Shown here in pieces: positions 1-10,970 of a stretch of DNA of 64,000 nucleotides. Position 1 is the first letter of the stretch; the number at the start of each line of letters is the position of its first letter. The DNA comes from Planctomycetota bacterium. Lineage in GTDB: Bacteria; Planctomycetota; UBA1135; UBA2386. A model generated the notes under the pieces. That model ran no database searches, had not been told where the DNA came from, and was given only the letters and a program-made list of their open reading frames with translations. Position numbers and translations under genes: made by a program. The DNA is taken from positions 422,610-486,609 of the forward strand of contig JACKIC010000004.1 in assembly GCA_020638655.1 (NCBI GenBank). Direction: 5' to 3'.

Positions 1-3593
<3,593 letters not shown>

Positions 3594-3797
3594 CCAGTTT
3601 CTGGCTGGCATGCCAATTTCCGCCATGGCACTGGGGCATCGTTTGCCAATTTAATTATCCTTCACACAAGTGGCGATGCACGAGTTGGTTGCATCGCTTG
3701 GCGGAAAACGGCCAATTGAATGGTCCGAGGTTTGCCTTCCGGTGCGCGCCTCGCGGCGGCCATGGAGGGCATGGTTACCGCGTCCCAACCGGAAGCC
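3594..3797. promoter_or_regulatory. Repeat-rich, AT-richer intergenic control region
   Basis: This spacer between the sigma-54 activator and the small secreted protein stands out from the GC-rich background, with an AATTTAATTA patch at about 3648-3657. It holds three direct GCCAATT copies (3612-3618, 3645-3651, 3711-3717). It also has an inverted pair TTTCCGCCA (3617-3625) / TGGCGGAAA (3699-3707), and a perfect 8-bp inverted repeat GCGATGCA (3673-3680) / TGCATCGC (3690-3697) with a 9-nt loop. This looks like an operator or promoter region for the downstream gene. I found no correctly spaced -24/-12 element, so a sigma-54 promoter is not claimed. Confidence 0.45.
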
Positions 3798-4187
3798 ATG
3801 AAGTCCATCGTCCACAATCTGGTCCGAGTCGGCGCGATGTCGCTGCTCCTCGTCGTTGCTGCCACCGCCCAGGTCAAGCTCAAGAGAGGGGCGGTGGTCT
3901 ACACCGGCAGCGCCACCAACACCTCGGCCCCGGCGACGATCGACGAGACCAAGGTGCGCGAGGCGACCGAGGAGTGGAAGAAGATGCAGTCCGAGGGCAT
4001 CGACCCCGATTCTGCGCAGGGCAAGCAGTTGCTCGGCAAGATGAAGACCCGCATCCGCGAGGCGGTCAAGAGCGTCGCCACCGACGAGAGCCGCGACCTG
4101 GTCGTGCGCAAGGACGACATCAGCGACGACAAGGGCAAGGAAGTCGTCGACCTGACCGACAAGGTCATCGACAAGCTCGACGCCTGA
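3798..4187 (+). CDS. Small secreted protein of unknown function
   Basis: About 129 residues. I chose the ATG at 3798 because it gives a clean signal peptide (MKSIVHNLVRVG, then a hydrophobic run ending ATAQ). ATGs at 3762 and 3771 in the same frame, and the frame opening at 3720, are possible alternatives; GGAGG at 3763 would suit 3771. The mature part is highly charged and probably helical, rich in Lys, Glu and Asp (KVREATEEWKKMQ, RKDDISDDKGKEVVDLTDKV), with no Cys and no motif I recognise. It probably acts in the periplasm. It follows the repeat-rich spacer at 3594-3797 and may be regulated from it. Function unknown. Confidence 0.6.
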   Translation: MKSIVHNLVRVGAMSLLLVVAATAQVKLKRGAVVYTGSATNTSAPATIDETKVREATEEWKKMQSEGIDPDSAQGKQLLGKMKTRIREAVKSVATDESRDLVVRKDDISDDKGKEVVDLTDKVIDKLDA

Positions 4188-4203
4188 TCCTGCGATCGTC
4201 CAC

Positions 4204-4235
4204 GGGCCTGCCCTCGGGCCCTCGTTTCGTTTTCG
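4204..4235 (+). terminator. Weak intrinsic-terminator-like hairpin
   Basis: A short GGGCC (4204-4208) / GGCCC (4217-4221) stem lies 17 nt after the stop of the small secreted protein. It is followed by a T-rich stretch (TCGTTTCGTTTTCG) that is unusual here. The short stem makes this tentative. Confidence 0.3.
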
Positions 4236-4310
4236 CCCCGCCAGACTCGTGATTCCATCGCGGCTGCCGGCAGCGCACAATCCGTGATCGTGCCACTCCC
4301 TCCTCTCGCG

Positions 4311-5792
4311 ATGCGCCCTCGGCGACCGCGGTCGTTGTCACGCTTCAGCCTCATGCTGGTGAGCGGCATCGCCGTCGCCGCCTGCGTCAGCGGCCCGCAG
4401 AAGCGGGTGGATCCCCTGGTGCTGGACGCCGAGGTCGCCGCTGGTTCGGCGGGTCGTTCGGGCGCCGCCCTCGGGCCGTTGGCCTGGGGCCTCGGTGGTG
4501 GGTTTCGCGAGGCCTCAGCCGAGCTCGCGCCGGCCGGCAGCGGGCAGGGTCAGGATCCCCAGGAGACCCCCGAGCAGCGCAATGCGAGGCTGCGCACCCA
4601 GTTCGGCAGCACCGTGCTGATCGGCACCGACGGCCGGCTGACCAAGCAGTACTTCATGGCCGGGGAGCTCGGTACCACGTTCCTCAAGCTGATCCAGGAG
4701 ATCGCTGACACGCCGTTGCCGGCTGGTCGCACGACGCCCGTGCCGCCGCCCGGCACCAAGATCGGCGGCGCGCAGTCGAAGAGCATCCTGGGCCGCATGC
4801 TGCAGGGGCAGGAGATCGAGGTCACCTACATGCCCGACTTCGAGATCCTCGACGGCGCCACGATCGTCGACGTGCAGCCGAACAAGCCCGCCGTGACCGG
4901 CGCGCCGCTGACGAGCCCGTCGGGGGCGCCGACCGTCGCGCTGGTGCTGATCACGGCCCAGCCGGCTGCGCTCGCGGCGTTCGAGGCCTCGCTCGACCTG
5001 TTCTACTCGAGCATCCCGCAGATCGAGATCACCGTGCAGGTGATCGAGTACCAGACCAACGACGCGCTGGCCTTCGGCGTGTCGCCGATCGACGCCAACA
5101 CGCCGATCCTCAACAACCTGAGCAGCAACCAGCTGGTGCGCTCGTACACCTCGGCGTTCCCGCTGCGGCAGCCCGTGGTCGGCGCGTCACCGGTGACCGA
5201 CATCGGCCTGTTCACGCTCGGCGGCATCCACCAGAGCTGGGAACTCAACATGGTGCTCGAGGCGCTCGAGGCCAACAACCTCGCCGACATCCAGAGTTCG
5301 CCCAAGCTCGTGGTGCGCAACGGCGGCATCGCCTCGATCTCGACCGTGACGCAGGTGCCGTTCCCCAAGGCGAAGATCTCGCAGCTGGGCAGCAACGTCG
5401 CCACCGACATCGCCTTCCTGCCCGTCGGCGTGAAGATGAACATCATCCCGACGCTCGCCGGCACCGACTCGGTGATCCTGCAGATCTACGCCGACGTCTC
5501 GGCGATCACGGGTTTTGCCGACACCGACCCCGTGGTGACGCCGATCACCAGCCAGCGCACCGCGGTGACCACGGTCTACCTCAAGGACGACCACACGCTG
5601 GTGATCGGCGGGCTGACCTCGGAGTCGAAGTTCGAGAGCGAGACCAAGGTGCCGATCCTCGGCGACATCCCGATCCTGGGCTTCCTGTTCCGGTCGACGA
5701 GCACGACCCGGTCGAAGACCACGGTGGAGTTCCTGATCCGGCCGCGCATCGTCACCGACCGCGGCGACCCGCGGTCGTCGATGGGGCTCTGA
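4311..5792 (+). CDS. Short lipoprotein secretin (GspD/PilQ-type outer-membrane channel)
   Basis: About 493 residues from the ATG at 4311; the frame opens at 4284. The N-terminus is a lipoprotein signal with the lipobox AVAAC. The C-terminal half is a typical secretin beta-domain: LVVRNGGIASISTVTQVPFP, then VGVKMNIIPTL, then the family hallmark LVIGGLTSESK ... KVPILGDIPILGFLFRS and a closing LIRPRIV strand. Secretins form homo-multimeric outer-membrane gates for type II secretion, type IV pili or competence. This one is shorter than the usual 600-750 residues because few N-domains precede the channel. It lies 89 nt before a GspK-like gene, so a type II secretion or pseudopilus role is likely. 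No ATPase or platform genes are in the window. Confidence 0.85.
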   Translation: MRPRRPRSLSRFSLMLVSGIAVAACVSGPQKRVDPLVLDAEVAAGSAGRSGAALGPLAWGLGGGFREASAELAPAGSGQGQDPQETPEQRNARLRTQFGSTVLIGTDGRLTKQYFMAGELGTTFLKLIQEIADTPLPAGRTTPVPPPGTKIGGAQSKSILGRMLQGQEIEVTYMPDFEILDGATIVDVQPNKPAVTGAPLTSPSGAPTVALVLITAQPAALAAFEASLDLFYSSIPQIEITVQVIEYQTNDALAFGVSPIDANTPILNNLSSNQLVRSYTSAFPLRQPVVGASPVTDIGLFTLGGIHQSWELNMVLEALEANNLADIQSSPKLVVRNGGIASISTVTQVPFPKAKISQLGSNVATDIAFLPVGVKMNIIPTLAGTDSVILQIYADVSAITGFADTDPVVTPITSQRTAVTTVYLKDDHTLVIGGLTSESKFESETKVPILGDIPILGFLFRSTSTTRSKTTVEFLIRPRIVTDRGDPRSSMGL

Positions 5793-5881
5793 GCGCGCGC
5801 CCCTGGGACTGGGGGGGAAGAACCGGATACGCTGCCCGTCCCAAGCCCGGTTGCTCCGCTCCGGCCGAGGTCCGATCCAGC

Positions 5882-7540
5882 ATGTCCGCCCCAAACCGCT
5901 CTCCCAGCCCGAGTCGTGACTCCTGCCCGGCGCCGGCCGCCGAGCGCGGCGTGGCGCTGGTGCTGACCCTGATCTTCTCGATCCTGCTCTACATCCTGGT
6001 GGCCGAACTGGTGGTGTCGTCGCGCATGGTGCGCTCGACCGGCGAGAACGACGCGCTGCTGGCGCGCATGCGCAACCTGATGGTCTACCAGCTCGGCGAC
6101 GTCGAGCAGGGGCTGGTCGACGATCTCGCCGGGCAGATGGACCAGGGCGGCGGCAGCGGCGGGCTCGGCAGCGCCCTCGGCGGGGCGGCTCCGGGCGGCG
6201 CGGGCGGTGGGGAGGAGGCGGCGCCCGAGGAGGACCCGTCGACGAAGTGCGACAGCAGCCGCGACTCGTGGTTCCAGCCGGTGGGCAACGCCGACGAGGA
6301 CATCACCACCTACGTGTGGGTCGAGGACGAGAACCGCAAGTTCAACCTGCTGTCGCTGTGGAGCTACGACGAGGAGTTCGCCGAGTTCTCGCGCGACCGG
6401 CTCGTGCGGCTGCTGGACTCGCTGCGCGAGGACACCGAGTTCGACCTCTCGACCGGCGACGCCGAACGCATCGCGATGGAGATCAAGGACTGGGCCAAGC
6501 GCCCCGATCTCGACGCGATCCCGCGGCCCAAGCTGAAGTCCGACGACGAGAAGCGCCGCGACATCACGCTGCCGATGCACCTCGACGAGCTGATGCTGTT
6601 GCCGTCGATCAAGGAGGACCTGTTCTACGACAAGGTGCTCGACGGCAAGGTCTATCTGGGGCTCGAGTCGGTGCTGACGATCTGGACCAGCCTCGTCACC
6701 GATCCCGGCGACCCCGAGAAGGTCGCGCGGCAGCAGGCGAAGCAGGCGATCAACGAGTCCGCCCAATCGGGCGGCAGCGGCCAGGGCAATGGTGGCCAGG
6801 GCAGTGGCGGCCAGGGCAGCGGCTCGACGCCGTCGGCAGGCACCGGCAAGCAGGGCGGGGGACTGGCCTCGCCGGCCGAGAACGAGCCGCCGCCGCAGCC
6901 CGAGGGGCTCGGCATCCACGTCAACGTCAACACCGCGACGCGCCCGGTGCTGCGCGCCCTGTTCCCGCCCGACAAGATCCCGGACCGGGTGATCGACGCG
7001 ATCATCCGCTACCGCAACGAGGTCGACGAGGAGGAGCAGGCCAAGCTCGAAGAAGAAGGGCAGAGCACCGACGTGACCGACTTCGGCGACCTGCAGCTCG
7101 GCAGCGACCAGAAGTACAAGTTCTTCGAGACCGTCGACGATCTCGAGAAGGTCGAGGACTTCGCCAACCTGCCGGACCCGCAGGTCAAGGCGGACTTCCA
7201 GGCGGCGCTGACGACCAAGTCGGACGTGTTCACGATCCACCTCGCGTCGCTGTACAAGCGCAACGAGGAGAACCGCGTCTACGTGCTGCGTCGGGCCCGC
7301 TCCGTGGTGCTGCGCGTCGACGACAACGGCACCGGCGCGATCGTGCCGCTGGTGCCGTTCGAGGAGCGCACGGGACTGCGCGTGCAGCCGGTCGACCTGC
7401 AGGAAGAGCGGGCCGCCGAGCGCTCGCTGATCTACGCCAACATGGATCAGTTCTCGCAGGAGGAGCGGGCCTGGAACCCGTTCCTGATCGACTTCTACCT
7501 GCCCAAGCACATGCGCGACGAGTTCTACCAGCCGCGCTGA
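5882..7540 (+). CDS. gspK: GspK-like minor pseudopilin
   Basis: 552 residues. A basic leader ends in AAERG and is followed by the hydrophobic helix VALVLTLIFSILLYILVAEL, a type IV prepilin-like peptidase site. The usual Glu at +5 is absent, as is typical of GspK, the tip pseudopilin of type II secretion. The body has the GspK fold signature (WVEDENRKFNLLSLW ... AMEIKDW) and a late helix-hairpin-helix-like GIHVNVNTATRPVLRALFP ... VIDAIIRYRNEVDE. A glycine/serine/glutamine low-complexity linker sits at about 295-325. It probably caps the pseudopilus and works with the adjacent upstream secretin. A weak -10-like TACGCT lies in the 89-nt gap, so co-transcription is likely but not certain. Confidence 0.8.
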   Translation: MSAPNRSPSPSRDSCPAPAAERGVALVLTLIFSILLYILVAELVVSSRMVRSTGENDALLARMRNLMVYQLGDVEQGLVDDLAGQMDQGGGSGGLGSALGGAAPGGAGGGEEAAPEEDPSTKCDSSRDSWFQPVGNADEDITTYVWVEDENRKFNLLSLWSYDEEFAEFSRDRLVRLLDSLREDTEFDLSTGDAERIAMEIKDWAKRPDLDAIPRPKLKSDDEKRRDITLPMHLDELMLLPSIKEDLFYDKVLDGKVYLGLESVLTIWTSLVTDPGDPEKVARQQAKQAINESAQSGGSGQGNGGQGSGGQGSGSTPSAGTGKQGGGLASPAENEPPPQPEGLGIHVNVNTATRPVLRALFPPDKIPDRVIDAIIRYRNEVDEEEQAKLEEEGQSTDVTDFGDLQLGSDQKYKFFETVDDLEKVEDFANLPDPQVKADFQAALTTKSDVFTIHLASLYKRNEENRVYVLRRARSVVLRVDDNGTGAIVPLVPFEERTGLRVQPVDLQEERAAERSLIYANMDQFSQEERAWNPFLIDFYLPKHMRDEFYQPR

Positions 7541-7555
7541 GCGGCCCACGCTGCG

Positions 7556-8215
7556 ATGCCGCGCACGCCGGACCCCAACCTGCGCGAGCGGCTGATCGCG
7601 GCCGCCACGGTCGAGTTCGCCGCGGCGGGCTTCGCCGGTGCCACGCTCGACGGCATCGCCGCGCGCGCCGGCGTCACCAAGGGCGGCGTCTACTTCCATT
7701 TCGCGGGCAAGGAGGAGCTGTTCTTCGCCGTGCTCGACCACTGGCGCGAACGCCGCCGCCGCACCCTGCAGCTGCCTGCGCCCGGCGCCGGCGGCGCGGC
7801 CACCGCGCTGCGCGCGTTCCTGGCCAACTACCTGGCGTTCCACTTCCGCGAGCCCGAGGCCACGCACCTCTTGCGCGTGCTCGCGACCGAGCTGCGCGGC
7901 CGCTTCACCGCGCGCCTGCGCGAGGACGACCGCCAGGAGCTGCGTTGGCTGCGCGCGTGCGTGCGCGAACTGCTCGTGCAGGGCATGCGCGACGGCACCC
8001 TGGTCGCCGACGATCCGGCGCAGACCGCGTTCGTGCTCGCTGCGTCGGTGACCGGCGTGCTCGAACAATGGCACGCCTCGCCCGCGGACGTGGAAGCACA
8101 TTGTCAGGAGGAAGAACTGGCGCGCGTGCTCGTGGCCCGATACGCCACCGGGGCCGCCGGCAGCGAAGGTGTCGTGCCGGCCGACTTCGACTTCCGTGAC
8201 CTCCCCGACGTCTGA
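7556..8215 (+). CDS. TetR/AcrR-family transcriptional regulator
   Basis: 219 residues. The N-terminal helix-turn-helix is clear: LRERLIAAATVEFAAAGFAG, then ATLDGIAARAGVTKGGVYFH, then FAGKEELFFAVL, the standard TetR DNA-binding tri-helix at about residues 10-58. The C-terminal ligand-binding helices are divergent. The gene starts 15 nt after gspK and its end overlaps the next small membrane protein gene. It may therefore control the following glycosylation genes, or a distant target. The ligand cannot be told from sequence. Confidence 0.9.
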   Translation: MPRTPDPNLRERLIAAATVEFAAAGFAGATLDGIAARAGVTKGGVYFHFAGKEELFFAVLDHWRERRRRTLQLPAPGAGGAATALRAFLANYLAFHFREPEATHLLRVLATELRGRFTARLREDDRQELRWLRACVRELLVQGMRDGTLVADDPAQTAFVLAASVTGVLEQWHASPADVEAHCQEEELARVLVARYATGAAGSEGVVPADFDFRDLPDV

Positions 8216-8768
8216 ATCGCAGCCGCCACCGCGACGCGCCGAACGCGCGCTGCCGGTCGTCGTCGCGATCGTCGTCGCGGCGTTCCTCGCGGTGCTCGGC
8301 TGGCGCACGGCGGGCCGCGTTGCGACGGCCGCGGCGGCCGCGGCACGCGGCTGCAGTGAAACGCCCGAGGCGCGCATCCTGCGCACCGCGGGCATCCCGG
8401 CGAGCCTCGTGCAGGCGATCCACGAGGCGCTGCCCGAGGACGGGCGCCTGGTGCTCTACAGCCCCTACGGCGGCCAGGAGTTCGTGCTCGACGCCGCCGA
8501 TCCGCGCGGCGAGTGGGCGCGGCAGCTGCGCGGCATGTGGGGAAGGCTCAAGAACCTGCTCTACCCGCGGCCGCGCGACGTGCGACCGGCCTACGACCCT
8601 GGCGAGCTGCAGGCGCTGGTCGAACCGGGTCTGGTCGGGCGGCTGCTGGTGCTCGACGGCACGCAGGGAACGGCGCCGCTGACGGTCGGTGGCGACTACG
8701 AACTGATCCGCGAGGAGCTGCTCGGCGCCGTGCGCATGCGGCTGTGGCGGCTGCGGAGGACGCCGTGA
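8196..8768 (+). CDS. Small single-pass membrane protein next to glycosyltransferases
   Basis: About 190 residues from the GTG at 8196; another in-frame GTG lies at 8169. Both starts overlap the end of the TetR gene. A hydrophobic segment (ALPVVVAIVVAAFLAVLGW) near the N-terminus is a signal anchor, followed by a soluble domain with SPYGGQEFVLDAADPRGEW. I do not recognise the family. Its stop overlaps the start of the next gene (GTGA), so the two are translationally coupled. It is probably an accessory subunit or partner of the membrane sugar transferase that follows. Confidence 0.6.
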   Translation: MTSPTSESQPPPRRAERALPVVVAIVVAAFLAVLGWRTAGRVATAAAAAARGCSETPEARILRTAGIPASLVQAIHEALPEDGRLVLYSPYGGQEFVLDAADPRGEWARQLRGMWGRLKNLLYPRPRDVRPAYDPGELQALVEPGLVGRLLVLDGTQGTAPLTVGGDYELIREELLGAVRMRLWRLRRTP

Positions 8769-10144
8769 GCGCGCTGTTCGCGACGTTGACGCCGGCGCTC
8801 GGCGTGCTCGGCATGCGCGCGCTGGGGCTGCGGTGGCGCGACGACCGGCTGGGCTTCTGCGCGTGGGCGTGGCTGCTCGGCTGTCTGTTGCTCGGGCTCG
8901 GCGTGCAGCTGGCGCTCGAACTGCATCTGCCGCCGGGGTGGTGGTGGACCGCGCCGCTCGTGCTCGCGGGGCTCGTCGGGCTGCTCGGCAGTCGCGTCAC
9001 TGCTGCGTCGCCACTGGCATCTCCGTCGCACACGATCGGCCGCGGCTACACCGTGTTCGTCTTGCTCGGCGTCGCGCTCGCGCTGCTGTTCGTCGCCGCC
9101 GGCATGGACCGGCCGTGCATCGAAGGCGACGAGGGCAACATCTGGTCGCTCAAGGCCAAGTCGCTGCTCGTCGACTGGCCCGCGCAGTTCGCGGCGACGC
9201 AGGTCTACAACCTGCACCCGGACTACCCGCAGCTGAACCCGCTGCTGCAGGCGTGGGTCTACGCGTGGACCGGCGCGCCGGACTTCGTGCAGTTCGAGAA
9301 CCGCTGGCCCGTGCAGTTGTGCAACGTCGCGCTTTTCGTCGCCGTCGCGAGCGCCCTGCGCCGCCGCCTGCCGCCGTGGCCCGCCGCTGCGCTCGCCGCG
9401 CTGGTGCTGCTGGAGCCCGAGTTCCAGTCGCTGTGCCGCACGGCCTACGCCGACGGCATGGTCGCGCTCGGCGTCGTCGTCGCGCTCGACGGCCTGCAGC
9501 GCTGGCGAGAGCACGGCGACCGGCGCTTCGCGTGGCTCGGCGCGTTCGGCCTCGCGTTCGCCCTGTGGTCGAAGAACGAGACCATGCTCTACCTCGTCGC
9601 GGCGGGCGGCGCGGCGCTGCTGACGCGGCTGTGGGTGCCGTCGCTGGCGGGCGGCTTCTCGCGGCGCAACCTGCGGCTGCTGCTGCCCGCCGTGTTCGTC
9701 GCCGGCTACTCGATGCTGTGGAACCGCCGCTTCGGCATGCGCAGCGACCTGTTCGGCAACAACCCGACCGGCAAGTCGATGTTCGCGCTGATGGCCGAGC
9801 AGTGGCCAGAGCGCGTGCCGGCGCTGTGCGGCGAGGCGCTGCGGCTGTTCGTCGACGTCGGCCACGCGCACGTCGTCTTCGCCCTGCTGCTGCTCGGCGC
9901 GGTGCTCGCGCCGCGCGCGGCGCTGCGCTCGGCGATGGCCCTGCCGGTGCTCACGCTCGGCGCTTCGTTCGTCGGTCTGCACGTCGTCTACGTCGGCAGC
10001 TTCCTGCCGCTGCGCTTCCACCTCGACACGTCCTACACGCGCGTCCTGTTCCAGCTGCTGCCCGCGGCGGTCGTGTTGCTGGGCTGTCTGCTTGCCGAAG
10101 TTGTCGCGGCGCGTCCGACCGGGCACACTGCGTCCCGCCCGTGA
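8765..10144 (+). CDS. Polytopic GT-C-like membrane glycosyltransferase
   Basis: About 459 residues, starting at a GTG that overlaps the previous stop. There are roughly 10-12 hydrophobic segments, and the first large loop after the early helices has an acidic motif (MDRPCIEGDEGNIWSLKAKS), as expected for the catalytic Asp/Glu loop of GT-C enzymes (ArnT/PMT-like). The loop continues with YNLHPDYPQLNPLLQAWVY, a pattern seen in lipid-linked-sugar transferases. It would use a polyprenyl-phosphate sugar on the outer face of the membrane. The next gene, coupled by a GTGA overlap, encodes a GT2 enzyme of the kind that makes such donors. Exact substrate unknown. Confidence 0.75.
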   Translation: MSALFATLTPALGVLGMRALGLRWRDDRLGFCAWAWLLGCLLLGLGVQLALELHLPPGWWWTAPLVLAGLVGLLGSRVTAASPLASPSHTIGRGYTVFVLLGVALALLFVAAGMDRPCIEGDEGNIWSLKAKSLLVDWPAQFAATQVYNLHPDYPQLNPLLQAWVYAWTGAPDFVQFENRWPVQLCNVALFVAVASALRRRLPPWPAAALAALVLLEPEFQSLCRTAYADGMVALGVVVALDGLQRWREHGDRRFAWLGAFGLAFALWSKNETMLYLVAAGGAALLTRLWVPSLAGGFSRRNLRLLLPAVFVAGYSMLWNRRFGMRSDLFGNNPTGKSMFALMAEQWPERVPALCGEALRLFVDVGHAHVVFALLLLGAVLAPRAALRSAMALPVLTLGASFVGLHVVYVGSFLPLRFHLDTSYTRVLFQLLPAAVVLLGCLLAEVVAARPTGHTASRP

Positions 10145-10875
10145 AGACCTCGCCGCTGCCACCGCTGCCTGCCGACTTCCTGCTCAGCGTCGTCATGCCC
10201 GTCTACAACGAGCAGGCGACGCTGCGCGACATCGTCGCCAAGGTGCTCGCCGTGCCCGTGCGCAAGGAGCTCGTGCTCGTCGACGACGGCAGCAAGGACA
10301 GCAGCCGGCAGATCCTCGCCGAGCTCGCCGCGGCGCATCCCGAGGTGCGCGTGTTCGAGCACGACAAGAACCGCGGCAAGGGCGCGGCGCTGCGCACCGG
10401 CTTCGAACAGGCGCGCGGCGAGGTCGTGGTGGTGCAGGACGCCGACCTCGAATACGACCCGCGCGACTACCCGGTGCTGCTCGAGCCGATCGTGCGCGGT
10501 GACGCCGACGTCGTGTTCGGCTCGCGCTACCTCGTCGACAGCCGCGACCCGGGCCGCGAGCGCGACCACTTCTATCACTACCTCGGCAACCGCGTGCTGA
10601 CGTTCGTCAGCAACCTGTTCACGGGCCTCAACCTCACCGACATGGAGACCTGCTACAAGTGTTTCCGGCGCGAGGTGCTGCAGGGGCTGTCGATCGACAG
10701 CCGGCGGTTCACGGTCGAGCCCGAGTTCACGGCCAAGATCGCCAAGCGGCCCGTGCGCATCTGGGAGGTGCCGATCCGGTATCAGGGGCGGAAGTACAGC
10801 GAGGGCAAGAAGATCACCTGGCGCGACGGTGTTGCGGCGATCTGGGCGATCGTGAAGTATCGGTTCGTGGGGTGA
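10141..10875 (+). CDS. GT2 family glycosyltransferase (polyprenyl-phosphate sugar synthase-like)
   Basis: 244 residues from the GTG at 10141, overlapping the previous stop. It has a GT-A fold: SVVMPVYNEQATLRDIVAKV, the nucleotide-binding LVLVDDGSKDSS, the GKGAALRTGF motif, the metal-binding QDADLEYDP and the acceptor-side METCYKCFRREVL. The C-terminus has the conserved PIRYQGRKYSEGKKITWRDG signature of the dolichyl/undecaprenyl-phosphate mannose or glucose synthases. No C-terminal membrane helices are visible. It probably loads a sugar onto a polyprenyl phosphate for the adjacent GT-C enzyme. A decayed copy of its last ~18 codons lies at 13134-13187. Confidence 0.88.
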   Translation: MKTSPLPPLPADFLLSVVMPVYNEQATLRDIVAKVLAVPVRKELVLVDDGSKDSSRQILAELAAAHPEVRVFEHDKNRGKGAALRTGFEQARGEVVVVQDADLEYDPRDYPVLLEPIVRGDADVVFGSRYLVDSRDPGRERDHFYHYLGNRVLTFVSNLFTGLNLTDMETCYKCFRREVLQGLSIDSRRFTVEPEFTAKIAKRPVRIWEVPIRYQGRKYSEGKKITWRDGVAAIWAIVKYRFVG

Positions 10876-10970
10876 GCGGCGGCGCGAGAGGGGGGGCTCG
10901 CTTTGGATCGCCGGTTGATGTCAGCTGGTCCGCGGTTGTGGCCGGATCGAACTCGGGTCGGGAAATCGCC

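Noticed and set aside
3625..3652. TGGCAC ... TTTGCC as a sigma-54 promoter
   Set aside because: The GG-to-GC spacing is about 16 nt instead of the required 10, so it does not fit a -24/-12 promoter despite the adjacent sigma-54 activator gene.
5576..8395. 939-codon antisense frame over gspK and the TetR gene
   Set aside because: Conflicts with two clear genes and has no recognisable domain.
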